A DNA stretch of 64,000 nt from Palsa-506 sp963755815. Lineage in GTDB: Bacteria > Actinomycetota > Actinomycetes > Streptosporangiales > Streptosporangiaceae. The translations under genes were made by a program, and so were the position numbers. Location: NCBI GenBank assembly GCA_963755815.1, contig CAVWLF010000003.1, positions 186,001 through 250,000 of the forward strand. The letters are read 5' to 3'. Below are positions 43,447 through 52,928 of the stretch, piece after piece (position 1 is the stretch's first letter; each line of letters begins with the position of its first letter). A model generated the notes under the pieces. That model was not told the origin of the DNA. It was given only the letters and a program-made list of their open reading frames with translations, and ran no database searches.

Positions 43447-44961
43447 TCAGCATTGCGGTTCGATCGCGTTGTACGGCCTCAGCGTTGGCGGCTGTCGGGG
43501 CCGCCTAAAACTCTCCCAGGCGCGGGCGAACTGCAGCATCTTCGTCTCCGTCAGCGGAGTGCCGAGCAGTTCCATTCCCACGGGCAAGCCGTCGTCGGTG
43601 AAGCCGACCGGAATGGTGAGTGCTGGCAGCCCGGCCTGGGATCCGATGACGGTGTTGGTGGGAAAGGTGAGGGCCTGGTACTTCTCGGCGGCGAGTTCGT
43701 CACGCGTCGGCGGGAGCACCTGCACCGTGGGGTAGACCAGGAAGTCGAGCCGGTGCACGGCGAAGATGTTCAGGACCAGCCGCCGGAAGTGTTCCTGGTT
43801 GAGCCGCAGCCGCAGGTACTCCGCGTCGCCGTCGGTCGTGCTCGGGCCTGCGGCGATCCCATGGAACAGGTCGTTCAGCGGGTGGAACTGCCGGCTGTCG
43901 TAGATTTTCATGAAGCTCGACACGGGCGCGCCGGGCCGCTGCGCGAGGAAGTCGCTGATATCGGACTTCGATTGCCGGAGGTAGACGGAGGTGTCGGCGA
44001 TCCAGTCGGCGAGGTCGTTGATCTGGAGTTCCGGGGTCGTGGCCACGCCGAGTTCCCTTAGCTGGGCGAGCGCTGCCCGGACCGCGCGGTTGACCGGTGC
44101 GGCGTCAGGATCCTCGTCGGAGCCGAAGCCTGTTTCCAGTACCCCGATCCGCCAAGTGGCCAGCGGAACCTCGATGTCGAGCGCCTGCGCGTAGCCGCCG
44201 ATGCTGGGGGCAGCCGACGCCGTCACGGTGAAGGGATCCTGCGGGTCGTAGCCGACGATGCTATCGAGCAGCGTCGCGAGATCGGAGACCGTCCGCCCGA
44301 TCGGGCCTGGGGTGTCCTGGAAGTGCACCAGGGGCGAGAACCCAGCGCGGCTGATCAGCCCGGTGGTGACGCGCAAACCAAAGAGGTTGTTGAACGACGC
44401 TGGGACCCGGATGGACCCGCCAGTGTCCTCTCCGATCCCGACGAGCCCGAAGTTCGCGGCTACTCCGGCGGCCGTGCCGGCGCTGGAGCCGCCGGACTCA
44501 CGCGCCGGGTCGTAGGGGTTCTTGGTGTGGCCGGTCAGCGACGAGGAGGAGAACCAGCCTGCTGCGAAGTCGCACATGGCCGTCTTGGCCAGGATGACCG
44601 CGCCCGCGTTCCGGAGTTTCGTGACCACGGTCGCGTCGGTCGACGGCACGTAGCCCTCGAACAGGATCGAGCCGAACGTCGTGCGCAGGCCAGCCGTTTC
44701 GGCCTGGTCCTTGACCAGTACGGGCACGCCGTGGAGTGGTCCCGAGAGCCTCCCAGTCGCCGCGTAGGACTCATCGCGAGCGGCAGCCTCGTCGTGCGCT
44801 CGGGGGTTCACTGTCACCACAGCCTGGAGCTGCGCGCCGGCCATGTTGTGCGCCTGGATCCTGGCCAGGTACCAGTCGGCGAGTTCGGCGGCGGTCAGCT
44901 CACCGTTCCGCAGTGCGGTGTGGAAGGCGGCGATGGTGAGCTCTTCGTACTGCGTGTCGAT
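43447..44961 (-). CDS. Amidase (amidase-signature family)
   Basis: The roughly 504-residue protein has the Lys-Ser-Ser triad: VPVLVKDQAETAGL (Lys), ESGGSSAGTAAGVAANFG (cis-Ser) and GEDTGGSIRVPAS (nucleophile Ser). It hydrolyses a C-N amide bond; the substrate is not evident. The N-terminus reads DTQYEELTIAAFHTALRNGEL and no ATG, GTG or TTG lies near it in frame. AGGCGG lies 6 bases before the codon ATC at 44961, which I use as the boundary. The open frame runs far into the LuxR gene only as a shadow. It is downstream of the LuxR-family regulator on the same strand, 40 bases away. Confidence 0.85.
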   Translation of the reverse strand: MDTQYEELTIAAFHTALRNGELTAAELADWYLARIQAHNMAGAQLQAVVTVNPRAHDEAAARDESYAATGRLSGPLHGVPVLVKDQAETAGLRTTFGSILFEGYVPSTDATVVTKLRNAGAVILAKTAMCDFAAGWFSSSSLTGHTKNPYDPARESGGSSAGTAAGVAANFGLVGIGEDTGGSIRVPASFNNLFGLRVTTGLISRAGFSPLVHFQDTPGPIGRTVSDLATLLDSIVGYDPQDPFTVTASAAPSIGGYAQALDIEVPLATWRIGVLETGFGSDEDPDAAPVNRAVRAALAQLRELGVATTPELQINDLADWIADTSVYLRQSKSDISDFLAQRPGAPVSSFMKIYDSRQFHPLNDLFHGIAAGPSTTDGDAEYLRLRLNQEHFRRLVLNIFAVHRLDFLVYPTVQVLPPTRDELAAEKYQALTFPTNTVIGSQAGLPALTIPVGFTDDGLPVGMELLGTPLTETKMLQFARAWESFRRPRQPPTLRPYNAIEPQC

Positions 44962-45001
44962 GTCGGTCCGCCTAGTTGTGTGTGCCGGGACAGAGATGCG
45001 G

Positions 45002-47812
45002 CTAGGTCGGCGTCGGTATGCGCGCGGCGTCAGTGAGCGCCTCCCGGAGCTGTCGCCGGGAGCTGATGCCGAGCTTGGGGTACACCTTGCGCAGGTGCCA
45101 CTCGACCGTGCGCGAGCTGATGAACAGCTCGGCGCCGATCTCCGGGTTCGTCTTTCCGTCACCGGCCAGCCGGGCGATCTGCGCCTCCTGTGCTGTGAGC
45201 TCCTCGCGCGCCTCGACTCCGCGGTCGCGGACCGTCTCCCCGGTGGCCAGCAGCTCACGGCGAGCGCGCTCAGCGAACGCCTCGACACCCATCGCTGTGC
45301 ACATCTCGTGGGCCGTACGCAGCTGCTGGCGCGCGTCGACGCGACGCCCGCGGCGGCGTAGCCATTCGCCGTACAGCAGGTGAGCACGGGCGAGCTCGAC
45401 ACGAATGCGGGTGCGGCCGAGCCGCTCGATCGCCTCGCGGTAGTTGCCCTCCGCAGCGTCGTCCGCACTCAGCAGCGCTCGCGAACGGGCCTCTATACCC
45501 AGCGCCCAGTCCGTGCCGGCGGCACGCGTCGTCTCCGCGAGCCGCTCAAGGGCGGCGGCCGCTACCTCGGGCCCGCCGCTCCGGGATGCCGCCTCGATTA
45601 GCTCGGTCAGCGCCCACGCAAAGACACCCAGATCCTCATGCTCGCCTGCCTGCTCGGCCGCGGTCCTGGCTTCGGCATAGCGGCCGAGGCCGTTATAGAG
45701 CAATGCGCGCGCGTGATAACTGATGCTCAGCCCCATGCCTTCGCCACGGCTCGTCACATCGTCGATAGTGGCCTTGATAAGCTCGCCAGCTTCGGCCTCG
45801 CGACCTCGCCAGGCAGCGAGCGCGACGGCGCCGTAGGCCGCGAGCTGGGTCCCAGTCACCTCGGTGACCGCGCGCACCTCCTGCATCAGCGCTGCGCCCT
45901 CGTCCAGCTCGCCCGCGAACACGTGCACGAAGATGCGGGACCTGAGGGCGATCGGGAGCACGGTGAGCGCACCTGCCTGCCGTGCGAGCTTGACATGACG
46001 AGTGCACAGCATCTCCCAGCTCTCGTCATCCCACAGGTCATCGGCCACGCGTCCAGCGAGCCACAGCCAGCGCAGCCCTTCCTCCGTGGAGATGTCCTGG
46101 CCACGGAAAGTGCTCAGCGATCGTTTCAGCAGCGGTGTGCCGGCGGCGCGGCCGTCCGTGACCAGCAGCGCCAGGCCGTCGAGGAGAAAATCGGGCGCGC
46201 GGGGCGGTGCCGACGGCGCGGGCGCCAGGCGCACCGCTCGTGAAACCTCGGCCACGTCCGCGCCACGGGACAGGCGGCCGGCGAGCACCGCGGCCGTGAA
46301 TGCCTCCAGATAGGTCTCACGAGCGAGCCCGAGGTCCAGCGGCTCGAGCTGCCGCGCAGCCTTCAGCAAGAGCGGAGGAGCGTCGCTACCCCGCCGCGAG
46401 GCGAACGCGATTTCCGCTCGCAGGAGGTCCACCCGGGCCCGCTGCAACTCATCCAGCGGCCTCGCCTGCGCCATGGCCAGCAGGGCGAGCGCCGCGTCGG
46501 GTGCGCCGGCCTGATGTTGGGCCTGCGCGGCAGCAAGCGCGCGCCGCGCCCGGCGCGCCGGGTCAGGCGTCAGCCGGGCGGCTTCCTGGAGGAAAGCAGC
46601 CGCCGCGGCCAGGCCGCCCCGCGTCTGCGCCCGAACGGCTGACCGATCGAGTTCGTCGGCCACCTCCTCGTCGGGTCTGGATGTCGCGTGGGCGCGGTGC
46701 CACGCCCGGCGATCGGGATCGACACCGGGATCGGTGGCGTCCGCCAGGGCCTGGTGGACCTTCCGGCGCTCCTCGGGCGACGCCGCCCGGTAGACGGCGG
46801 ACCGCACGAGCGGATGGCGGAACCGCACCTGCCCGGCGAAATCGACCAGTCCAGCCGCGACTGCCGGCAACGCCGCATCGGCCTCGATGCCGAGCTGATC
46901 GGCTGCCCGCCACACCAGCACCGGATCGCCGATCGGCTCGGCCGCCGCCACCGCGAGCAGCAGCCGGGTCGTCGGCGGGAGCGGTTCCAGCCGCCGTCGG
47001 AAGCTGTCCTCGATCCTGCCCGACAGTGCTGCGGCGTCCGGCAGCCCGAAACCGCCTGCCAGCTCCTGGGGCGTCAGGCCACGCGGCAGTTCCAGCAGGG
47101 CAAGCGGGTTTCCGCGGGTCTCGGCCACGATCCGGTCGCGGACTCGTTCGTCCATTGGACCGGTGATCACAGACAGCAGCAAAGCGCGCGCCTCGCCATC
47201 GACCAGCCCGGGTACTACCAGCTCAGTCAGCCCGGTCAGGTGACGCTCGGCCGCGGGCTCGCGTACCGCGAAGACCAGGGCGACGGACTCGGCCGCCAGG
47301 CGGCGCGCGACGAACGCCAGCGCTTGCGCCGAGGCGTGGTCGAGCCACTGCGCATCATCGACCGCGCACACCAGCGGCTGCTCCTCGGCGACGTCGGCCA
47401 GCAGGCTCAGAAGAGCCAGCCCGACAAGGAAGCGGTCTGGGGCGTCGCCCGCCTGCAGACCGAATGCCGTGCTCAGTGCGTCGCGCTGTGGTCCGGGAAG
47501 GCGACTGAGCCGATCGAGGAACGGCGCACACAGCTGGTGCAGCCCGGCGAACGCGAGTTCCATCTCGGCCTCGACGCCGACCGCCCGGGCGGTGCGGCAT
47601 CCGGACGCGCGCCTCAGCAAGTAGGTCAGCAGCGCGGTCTTGCCGATGCCCGGCTCGCCGCGCAGCACCAGCGCCCGGCTGTTGCCGGCCCGCACACTGG
47701 CCAGCAGTTGATCCAGCACCTCGCACTCGTTACGCCGACCGCGCAGTCCGGGCTGCCGGCTACGTAGGCCAAGCTCAGGCTCACTGCTGGATATAGGCAT
47801 CCCAACCGACAC
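45002..47812 (-). CDS. Large LuxR-family (LAL-type) transcriptional regulator
   Basis: The 936-residue protein has an N-terminal P-loop ATPase (LVLRGEPGIGKTALLTYLL, Walker A at residues 52-59; CAVDDAQWLDHAS as Walker B), a long TPR-like middle (ALALLAMAQARPLDELQRAR, AEARTAAEQAGEHEDLG) and a C-terminal LuxR HTH (LTAQEAQIARLAGDGKTNPEIGAELFISSRTVEWHLRKVYPKLGI). LAL regulators typically activate nearby catabolic or secondary-metabolite genes in response to a sugar or other ligand. The same-strand amidase gene is the closest candidate target. GTG 47812 and ATG 47800 are both possible starts. Confidence 0.92.
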   Translation of the reverse strand: MSVGMPISSSEPELGLRSRQPGLRGRRNECEVLDQLLASVRAGNSRALVLRGEPGIGKTALLTYLLRRASGCRTARAVGVEAEMELAFAGLHQLCAPFLDRLSRLPGPQRDALSTAFGLQAGDAPDRFLVGLALLSLLADVAEEQPLVCAVDDAQWLDHASAQALAFVARRLAAESVALVFAVREPAAERHLTGLTELVVPGLVDGEARALLLSVITGPMDERVRDRIVAETRGNPLALLELPRGLTPQELAGGFGLPDAAALSGRIEDSFRRRLEPLPPTTRLLLAVAAAEPIGDPVLVWRAADQLGIEADAALPAVAAGLVDFAGQVRFRHPLVRSAVYRAASPEERRKVHQALADATDPGVDPDRRAWHRAHATSRPDEEVADELDRSAVRAQTRGGLAAAAAFLQEAARLTPDPARRARRALAAAQAQHQAGAPDAALALLAMAQARPLDELQRARVDLLRAEIAFASRRGSDAPPLLLKAARQLEPLDLGLARETYLEAFTAAVLAGRLSRGADVAEVSRAVRLAPAPSAPPRAPDFLLDGLALLVTDGRAAGTPLLKRSLSTFRGQDISTEEGLRWLWLAGRVADDLWDDESWEMLCTRHVKLARQAGALTVLPIALRSRIFVHVFAGELDEGAALMQEVRAVTEVTGTQLAAYGAVALAAWRGREAEAGELIKATIDDVTSRGEGMGLSISYHARALLYNGLGRYAEARTAAEQAGEHEDLGVFAWALTELIEAASRSGGPEVAAAALERLAETTRAAGTDWALGIEARSRALLSADDAAEGNYREAIERLGRTRIRVELARAHLLYGEWLRRRGRRVDARQQLRTAHEMCTAMGVEAFAERARRELLATGETVRDRGVEAREELTAQEAQIARLAGDGKTNPEIGAELFISSRTVEWHLRKVYPKLGISSRRQLREALTDAARIPTPT

Positions 47813-47955
47813 TAACGATCACCTCTGCGCTTGGCCACGGCGCCTTCGCAACATCCGGTACCTGACCAGCGGCTGCTCGTTGTGTCCGGCGGGTCTGCTT
47901 CAGACTCTATGCCTCTGTATAAGCCGGCGAGCGCTCCGGTGCGGCCAGTCAGCCC

Positions 47956-48932
47956 TCAGAGCTTCTCCGCGTGCCAGCCGAAGCTGGATTGCCAGATCAG
48001 CCCGGTTATCGCTGCCGTGATCACCACTCCTCCGTAGACGACGGCCGTCGGCATTATGCCAGCCGTTGACACCAGCAGGCCGGCGATGACGACCGGCAGG
48101 CTGAAGGACAGGTAGCTCCCGAGAGGGCCAGGATCGCAAGGCCCGTGACAAGACCACTGTCTATGTCAAAGACGCCGTGCATGATCGAGGGGACGAGTCC
48201 GAGATAGAGGCCTCCGAGCATCCAGCTGGCAATGTGCACCGGGATGCTGGCGAAGAACTCCGAGCGCGCCATTTGCGGAACGGAAACGCGCGGGGTTAGC
48301 GACTGCAACGCGCCACCGCGGCGTGCGGCGGTTTCGGGAGATGCGATAACGACGATCATGCCGAGGACGAAGAACACCGCCAGGAATGTGAAAATGATGG
48401 AACTCGGTGCGGCCGTAAATTGCACGACGATGCCGGCCAGGAGAGCGCCGAGGCCGAGGCCCGCCGCGGGCGCCACGCTGCCGGCTAGCACTCCGAGCTT
48501 CTTGTGCCTTGCTGGCGCGTACTCGGCAGCCGCGGCGGTGAATGCACTGACTCCCGCACCAGTTGCGATGCCCTGTACGGTACGGGCGGCGATCACCCAG
48601 CCGATATCCGGCGCGAAGAGGAATATCAGCATTGCCGCAGCCTCGACGCCGAGTGCCCCGATCAGCACCGGCCGGCGGCCGATGTAGTCGGACAGTGACC
48701 CAGCAATAAGGAGAGCGGCCAGCAGTGCTATGGCATAGATGGCGAAGGCGATCGTGAGTAGCCAGACCGGAAATCCCCATTCTTGCTGTTCAAGGCGGAA
48801 GAGTGGCGATGGTGCTCCCGCCGCGAGAAAAAGCTCGAGGAATGAGATTGTCACCCCAGCGAACGCCAGGGCCGGGGATGCGCGGCGACGGGTGGCCGCC
48901 ATGGTTGAATCACCGGCCAGGATGGTGAGCAT
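47956..48932 (-). pseudogene. MFS transporter, frameshifted and internally deleted
   Basis: ATG 48932 follows AGGAGC. The frame encodes a normal MFS half (LSDYIGRRPVLIGALGVEAAAML, motif A, and helices to DSGLVTGLAILALSG). At about 48125 the frame changes, and the remaining C-terminal helices read SYLSFSLPVVIAGLLVSTAG, then PTAVVYGGVVITAAI and a stop at 47956. Only about 325 codons are present where about 400 are usual, so two or three helices between TM8 and TM11 are missing. The gene is less G+C-rich than most of the window. It is followed by an intergenic gap. Confidence 0.75.
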
Positions 48933-48940
48933 GATTGCTC

Positions 48941-49780
48941 CTAAAGAACAAGGAAGTGGTTGACTTCGGCTGCGAACTCGTGCGGGTACTGGAAGAGGAA
49001 GCCGTGACCGGCGTCCGGGTAGATGATCAGCTTTGCATCCGGGAGATGACCCGCGAGAAGGTAGGAGTTCACGGTCGGAACCATGATGTCGTTGCTACCG
49101 TTGGCGACAAGTGTGGGCTGAGTGATTCCGGCAAGCCGCGCGAGCTTGCTCATGTCGGGGATGCCCCAGTCATTGATCGCTTCCGCTTGGGCGTCGCGCA
49201 CGGCCAGTGTCGGCGTCTCGTCGCGGTCCTGTTCGCGGGTGAAGATTCGTCCGAGAAACTCCTTGCCCCTGGCCTGGCTCGTCTCGGTCGCAGAGAAGAA
49301 AAGATAGAGCCCGTCCTCGACGCCTTGGACATCCTTGTAGGCGTGATCGCTGGTTTCTTCGCTCCAGTTATGGAACCCACGGCCACCCTGCGGGCCGGTG
49401 CCGCCGAGGATCAGCCGGCGAACCAGGCGGGGGCGCAGCAGGATGACTTCCTGCGCAACGAACCCGCCGGTGGAGAAGCCGAATAGATCGATCTTCGTGA
49501 GGCCGAGGGCGTCCACGAACGCGAGGATGTCGCGGGCGAGTCCCTCGATAGTGCGCGGGGTGGCGCCTGTCGACAGACCGACTCCGCTGTTGTCGACGAG
49601 GATGACTTCGCGTTCGGCGGCAATGTCGTCGACGAGGGCCGGATCCCAGTTGTCAAGGTTTCCCCGGAAGTGCTGGAGGAAGACCAGGGGAATCGTACCA
49701 GCCATGCCGAAATGGCGGTATGCGTAACTCGTTCCGTTGGGGGATGTGATGGAGAGATTGGGGGCGGTGTGATGGGACAT
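48941..49780 (-). CDS. Alpha/beta-fold hydrolase
   Basis: The 279-residue protein has LVFLQHFRGNLDNWDPAL, VILVDNSGVGLSTG, nucleophile elbow LFGFSTGGFVAQEV, the acid in VANGSNDIMVPT and the His in IYPDAGHGFLFQYP. It is a non-haem-peroxidase- or lactonase-like esterase. It has the lower-G+C codon use shared with the broken transporter gene 8 bases downstream, so the pair was probably acquired together. Start ATG 49780 (MSHHTAPNLSITSPNGTSYAYRH). Confidence 0.9.
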   Translation of the reverse strand: MSHHTAPNLSITSPNGTSYAYRHFGMAGTIPLVFLQHFRGNLDNWDPALVDDIAAEREVILVDNSGVGLSTGATPRTIEGLARDILAFVDALGLTKIDLFGFSTGGFVAQEVILLRPRLVRRLILGGTGPQGGRGFHNWSEETSDHAYKDVQGVEDGLYLFFSATETSQARGKEFLGRIFTREQDRDETPTLAVRDAQAEAINDWGIPDMSKLARLAGITQPTLVANGSNDIMVPTVNSYLLAGHLPDAKLIIYPDAGHGFLFQYPHEFAAEVNHFLVL

Positions 49781-50086
49781 GATTTCACTTTCTTTATCTA
49801 GTGGCCAGCCGTCACAAGGTGCAGTGCCAGCGGCATTCTTCTCCTGTTGTAAGGAGCATCGATCAATGCCACTGGAATCATGATCGCGGTTTCGTCGGCT
49901 GGTTTATAGCGCGGCCCCGGCCGGAGATAAATGTGGCGCTCAGATTTACCGAAAAGTGAATGCGTAGGCCTGAACCCCGAATTCCGGGACATGCGGCAGA
50001 TACCGGGCTCCGGCATCTGCCGCGTGTCCCGGGGGGACGGCCACGCTCTGCGCGCCGTCCCCCGGAAGTCCCCGGTGCAGGCTGCC
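49781..50086. other. Intergenic stretch, no gene seen
   Basis: This 306-base gap between two minus-strand hydrolase genes is moderately AT-richer at 49790-49880 (likely promoter of the hydrolase gene at 49780). I see no coding frame with family similarity. Confidence 0.5.
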
Positions 50087-51292
50087 TTAGCGCAGTGACC
50101 GGAACGCCGCCCGGATCTCGGTCGCGAATACCTCGGGCTCTTCCCAGGCGGCGAAGTGACCGCCTCTGTCGACCTCGTGGAAGTAGCTGAGGGTCGGGTA
50201 GACCTTCTCGACCCAGCTGCGCGGGGCCGGCCAGATCTCACCGGGGAATGTGGTGAAGCCGACCGGGATCGAGACCTCGGGAGGAGCCTGCCCGGCCGCG
50301 AGGGCCTGTCCTGTCTCCCAGTATTCCCGGGCCGCCGATGCCCCTGTGCCTGTCAGCCAGTACAGCGTGATGTTGTCGAGGATCCGGTTCCGGGTGAGAT
50401 GGCCCGCGGGCTGCCTGTCGAGGAAGGCGCGAGAGATCTTCTGGTAGCTGTCGGTGTCGTGGTCGATCATCCAGGCCGCCAGGGCGACGGGTGAATCCAG
50501 CAGGGCGTAGCCGATCGTCTGCGGCCGCGTGGCCTGCTCAATGAAGTAGCCATTGCCGCTCGTGTTGAAGGTGACGAGCGCGTTGAGCGCCGCGCGTTCC
50601 TGCTCGGATTCCGTTGGCGTTGGGCTGCCGGTCAGCACGGCCAGGAGCAGGTTGAGGTGGATGCCCAGCAGCCCCTCGGGTGCCTGGCGGCCTATCGCGT
50701 CGGTGACGGCGGAGCCTACGTCGCCGCCCTGGGCGACGTACCGGGTGTAGCCGAGGCGGTGCATCAGCTCGTCCCAGGCGCGCGCGATACGGCCGGGGTC
50801 CCAGCCGATCTCGTCCGGCTCGGCGGAGAAGCCGTAGCCGGGCAGCGAGGGAAGCACGAGGTCGAACGCGTCCTCGGCGCGTCCGCCGTGCGTGGTCGGG
50901 TCGGTGAGCGGGCCGACGACCTCGAGCAGCTCGATGACCGAGCCGGGCCAGCCGTGCGTGATGATCAGCGGCATCGCGTTCTCGTGCGGCGACTTCACGT
51001 GGATGAAGTGGATGCCGACGCCGTCGATCTCGGTCGTGAACTGCGGGAGCGCGTTCAGCCTCGCTTCGCACTTGCGCCAGTCGTAATCGGTCGCCCAGTA
51101 GCGGGTGAGCTCCTGGATTGTCGCCAGCTGCACGCCCTGCGACCGATCGGCGACGAGTTCCTGGGAGGGCCAGCGCGTCGCGGCAATGCGCCGCTGAAGG
51201 TCGGCGATTTCTTCGTCGGGCACGTCGACCCGGAAGGGACGGACTGCGGTATCGGTCCTGGCGGCTTGCGTGATGGATGTCGGTGTCGACAT
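50087..51292 (-). CDS. Epoxide hydrolase (EHN-domain alpha/beta hydrolase)
   Basis: The 401-residue protein has an N-terminal EHN domain (VRPFRVDVPDEEIADLQRRI and RWPSQELVADRSQGVQLATIQEL) and a core hydrolase domain with THGWPGSVIELLEVVGPLTDP, LPSLPGYGFSAEPDEIGWD, the nucleophile Asp in AQGGDVGSAV and the His in EVDRGGHFAAWEEPEVF. It opens epoxides to diols. The start ATG 51292 follows AAGGAG by 6 bases. It is on the same strand as the alpha/beta hydrolase gene and near a DUF1330 gene, which suggests a small xenobiotic- or terpene-degrading set. Confidence 0.92.
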   Translation of the reverse strand: MSTPTSITQAARTDTAVRPFRVDVPDEEIADLQRRIAATRWPSQELVADRSQGVQLATIQELTRYWATDYDWRKCEARLNALPQFTTEIDGVGIHFIHVKSPHENAMPLIITHGWPGSVIELLEVVGPLTDPTTHGGRAEDAFDLVLPSLPGYGFSAEPDEIGWDPGRIARAWDELMHRLGYTRYVAQGGDVGSAVTDAIGRQAPEGLLGIHLNLLLAVLTGSPTPTESEQERAALNALVTFNTSGNGYFIEQATRPQTIGYALLDSPVALAAWMIDHDTDSYQKISRAFLDRQPAGHLTRNRILDNITLYWLTGTGASAAREYWETGQALAAGQAPPEVSIPVGFTTFPGEIWPAPRSWVEKVYPTLSYFHEVDRGGHFAAWEEPEVFATEIRAAFRSLR

Positions 51293-51582
51293 GGAAGGCT
51301 CCTTAGTTCTGGATGAAAGCGGCATCTTTTGGTGCCGCAGGCCTTGACCTGCTATCAGCGTTGCGCTCCGGGCGCCCCTGGCGCGCCCGTCGGTGCCCTG
51401 GCCGGTGCCCTGGTCAGTGGTTTACGGCCGCATGGAGTCGTGGTTCCGGCCCCTCGCAAACGACATGACGGCCCGCCAGAAGAACTGACGAGCCGTCGTG
51501 CGTGGTCAGGATCTTGTTGACCGCGGAATTCCCGAAGCAGAAAGCTCAGGTGGACAACCAGCCTGTGAGCTAGCCGCTTGGA

Positions 51583-51951
51583 TCAGGTAGCGGCGCCGGG
51601 AGCCGCAGCGATGGCGGCGCGGATCTGCTGTGCCCAGGCGGCCGAGGTGAAGTCGGGGCCGACCTGGTCGACCAGGATCAGGTCGCTGATGGTGTTGTCG
51701 GTTCGCAGGTGGAGGATCTTCTGGTACTCGGGGGAGTTGTACCACTTCTTCGCCGTGTCCATGTCGGAGAACTCCATCAGCACCACGGAGCCGGGCCAGT
51801 CACCTTCCAGCGCCTCGACCTGGGCGTCGAGCACGAGCCATTTGCCGCCGTATGGGAGGAACGTGGCCTCTACTTGTTCCAAGTACACCAGGGCGTCCGG
51901 CTTCGGAACGCCGTTGGGTATGCGCAGGTGGTTGATCAGATAGGTGGTCAT
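51583..51951 (-). CDS. DUF1330-family small protein
   Basis: The 122-residue protein starts MTTYLINHLRIPNGVPKPDALVYLEQVEATFLPYGGKWLV and has EGDWPGSVVLMEFSDMDTAKKWYNSPEYQKI, the ferredoxin-like DUF1330 signature. The function is unknown; these proteins resemble antibiotic biosynthesis monooxygenase-like folds. Start at ATG 51951 after GGAAGG. It lies upstream of the epoxide hydrolase gene on the same strand, 290 bases away, with a gap that shows no gene. Confidence 0.87.
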   Translation of the reverse strand: MTTYLINHLRIPNGVPKPDALVYLEQVEATFLPYGGKWLVLDAQVEALEGDWPGSVVLMEFSDMDTAKKWYNSPEYQKILHLRTDNTISDLILVDQVGPDFTSAAWAQQIRAAIAAAPGAAT

Positions 51952-52430
51952 TTTCCGGCCTTCCGGTCTCGTCGTGCAGAGTGAGCTGGCATCTGTTAGC
52001 GCCGCCGTGACCATGGTTGCGGCCGGTGCCGGGCTGCCGCGCCTGTGGAAGCCCTGGCCGGTGCCCTAACCGGAGCCGCGGCCCAGCGCGGGCTGATGAA
52101 CAGCTCGCTGATTAAGCCACTTGGCGGATGCCGCGTTCTGCCCGCGACCGGACACTGGAGACAGCCAGCTACCGCGTTCACGAACGTCGAGATCATGCAG
52201 GCTAGCCGCCTGACCGAAGAACGGTTGTCACATGATGAGCGAGACAGTTTCGGCATCCTCGATGACAGTCTCGAGCCGTTTGGACCAGCAAGTGCAGCTT
52301 GGATCAAGCGAGGCGTCCGAAGACGCATTGACGGGAATCTACGCCGACATCGGGCGGCCGAACGGACGGTATTGGTCGAGTATGCTGCCGTTCAATGTCG
52401 GGGCGGCATGGATACGTGGTGTGGACAGCG
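51952..52430. other. Gene-poor stretch
   Basis: About 480 bases between the DUF1330 gene (minus) and the cupin gene (plus). CCCTGGCCGGTGCCCT at about 52050 is also found near 51396, so the two gaps share a repeat. No frame has recognisable similarity. Promoters of both flanking genes should lie here. Confidence 0.4.
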
Positions 52431-52928
52431 ATGAGCGAGGACCGGGTACTGCGCTTGCCGACGGGTGAGCTTATTTCCATCATCCGCACCGGATCCGAGA
52501 CTGAGGGCGAAGTATTTGAGTTCGAAGCCGTTCTGCCATCGGGGCTGTCCGGCCCGCCCGCCCATTGGCACCGGGTCGAGCAGGAGACATTCGAAGTTGT
52601 CGAGGGCAGGCTACGCGTACGGGTTGGGCACGCCGTACGCTATCTCGAACCAGGAGACTCGCTGGTTGTGGCGCCCGGCACCGTGCACGCGTTCTCCAAT
52701 CCGACCGGCGAGCAGGTGCGTGTGATCACTCGCGAAACGCCGGCGGGGCAACTCGAAGGGCAGCTGCGTGTAATGGCGTCGGCCGGGAGGCTGCCGCCGT
52801 TGCTGCGGCTGGCCGAAGTCAACGCCGGGAACGGTTTCTCGTTCTTCCTGGCCGGCGTGCCCGAGTTTCCGCAGCGCCTGCTGTGGCAAGGTCTCGCCGG
52901 ACTGGCGCGTCTCCGGAGACTCCTGTGA
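52431..52928 (+). CDS. Cupin-domain protein
   Basis: The 165-residue protein has a small beta-barrel: PSGLSGPPAHWHRVEQETFEVVEGRLRVRVG is cupin motif 1 with His-Trp-His and Glu as metal ligands, and PGDSLVVAPGTVHAFSNPTG is motif 2 with the last His. The end (LPPLLRLAEVNAGNGFSFFLAG) has a hydrophobic stretch. It could be a dioxygenase-like or sensory cupin; no substrate is predictable. Start at ATG 52431. Confidence 0.85.
   Translation: MSEDRVLRLPTGELISIIRTGSETEGEVFEFEAVLPSGLSGPPAHWHRVEQETFEVVEGRLRVRVGHAVRYLEPGDSLVVAPGTVHAFSNPTGEQVRVITRETPAGQLEGQLRVMASAGRLPPLLRLAEVNAGNGFSFFLAGVPEFPQRLLWQGLAGLARLRRLL

Noticed and set aside
44997..45468. Amidase frame extended into the LuxR-family gene
   Set aside because: It overlaps the conserved LuxR helix-turn-helix coding region and has no amidase similarity.
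43447..52928. Secondary-metabolite biosynthetic cluster
   Set aside because: A LAL regulator and tailoring-type hydrolases are present, but no core synthase (PKS, NRPS, terpene or RiPP) gene is found.
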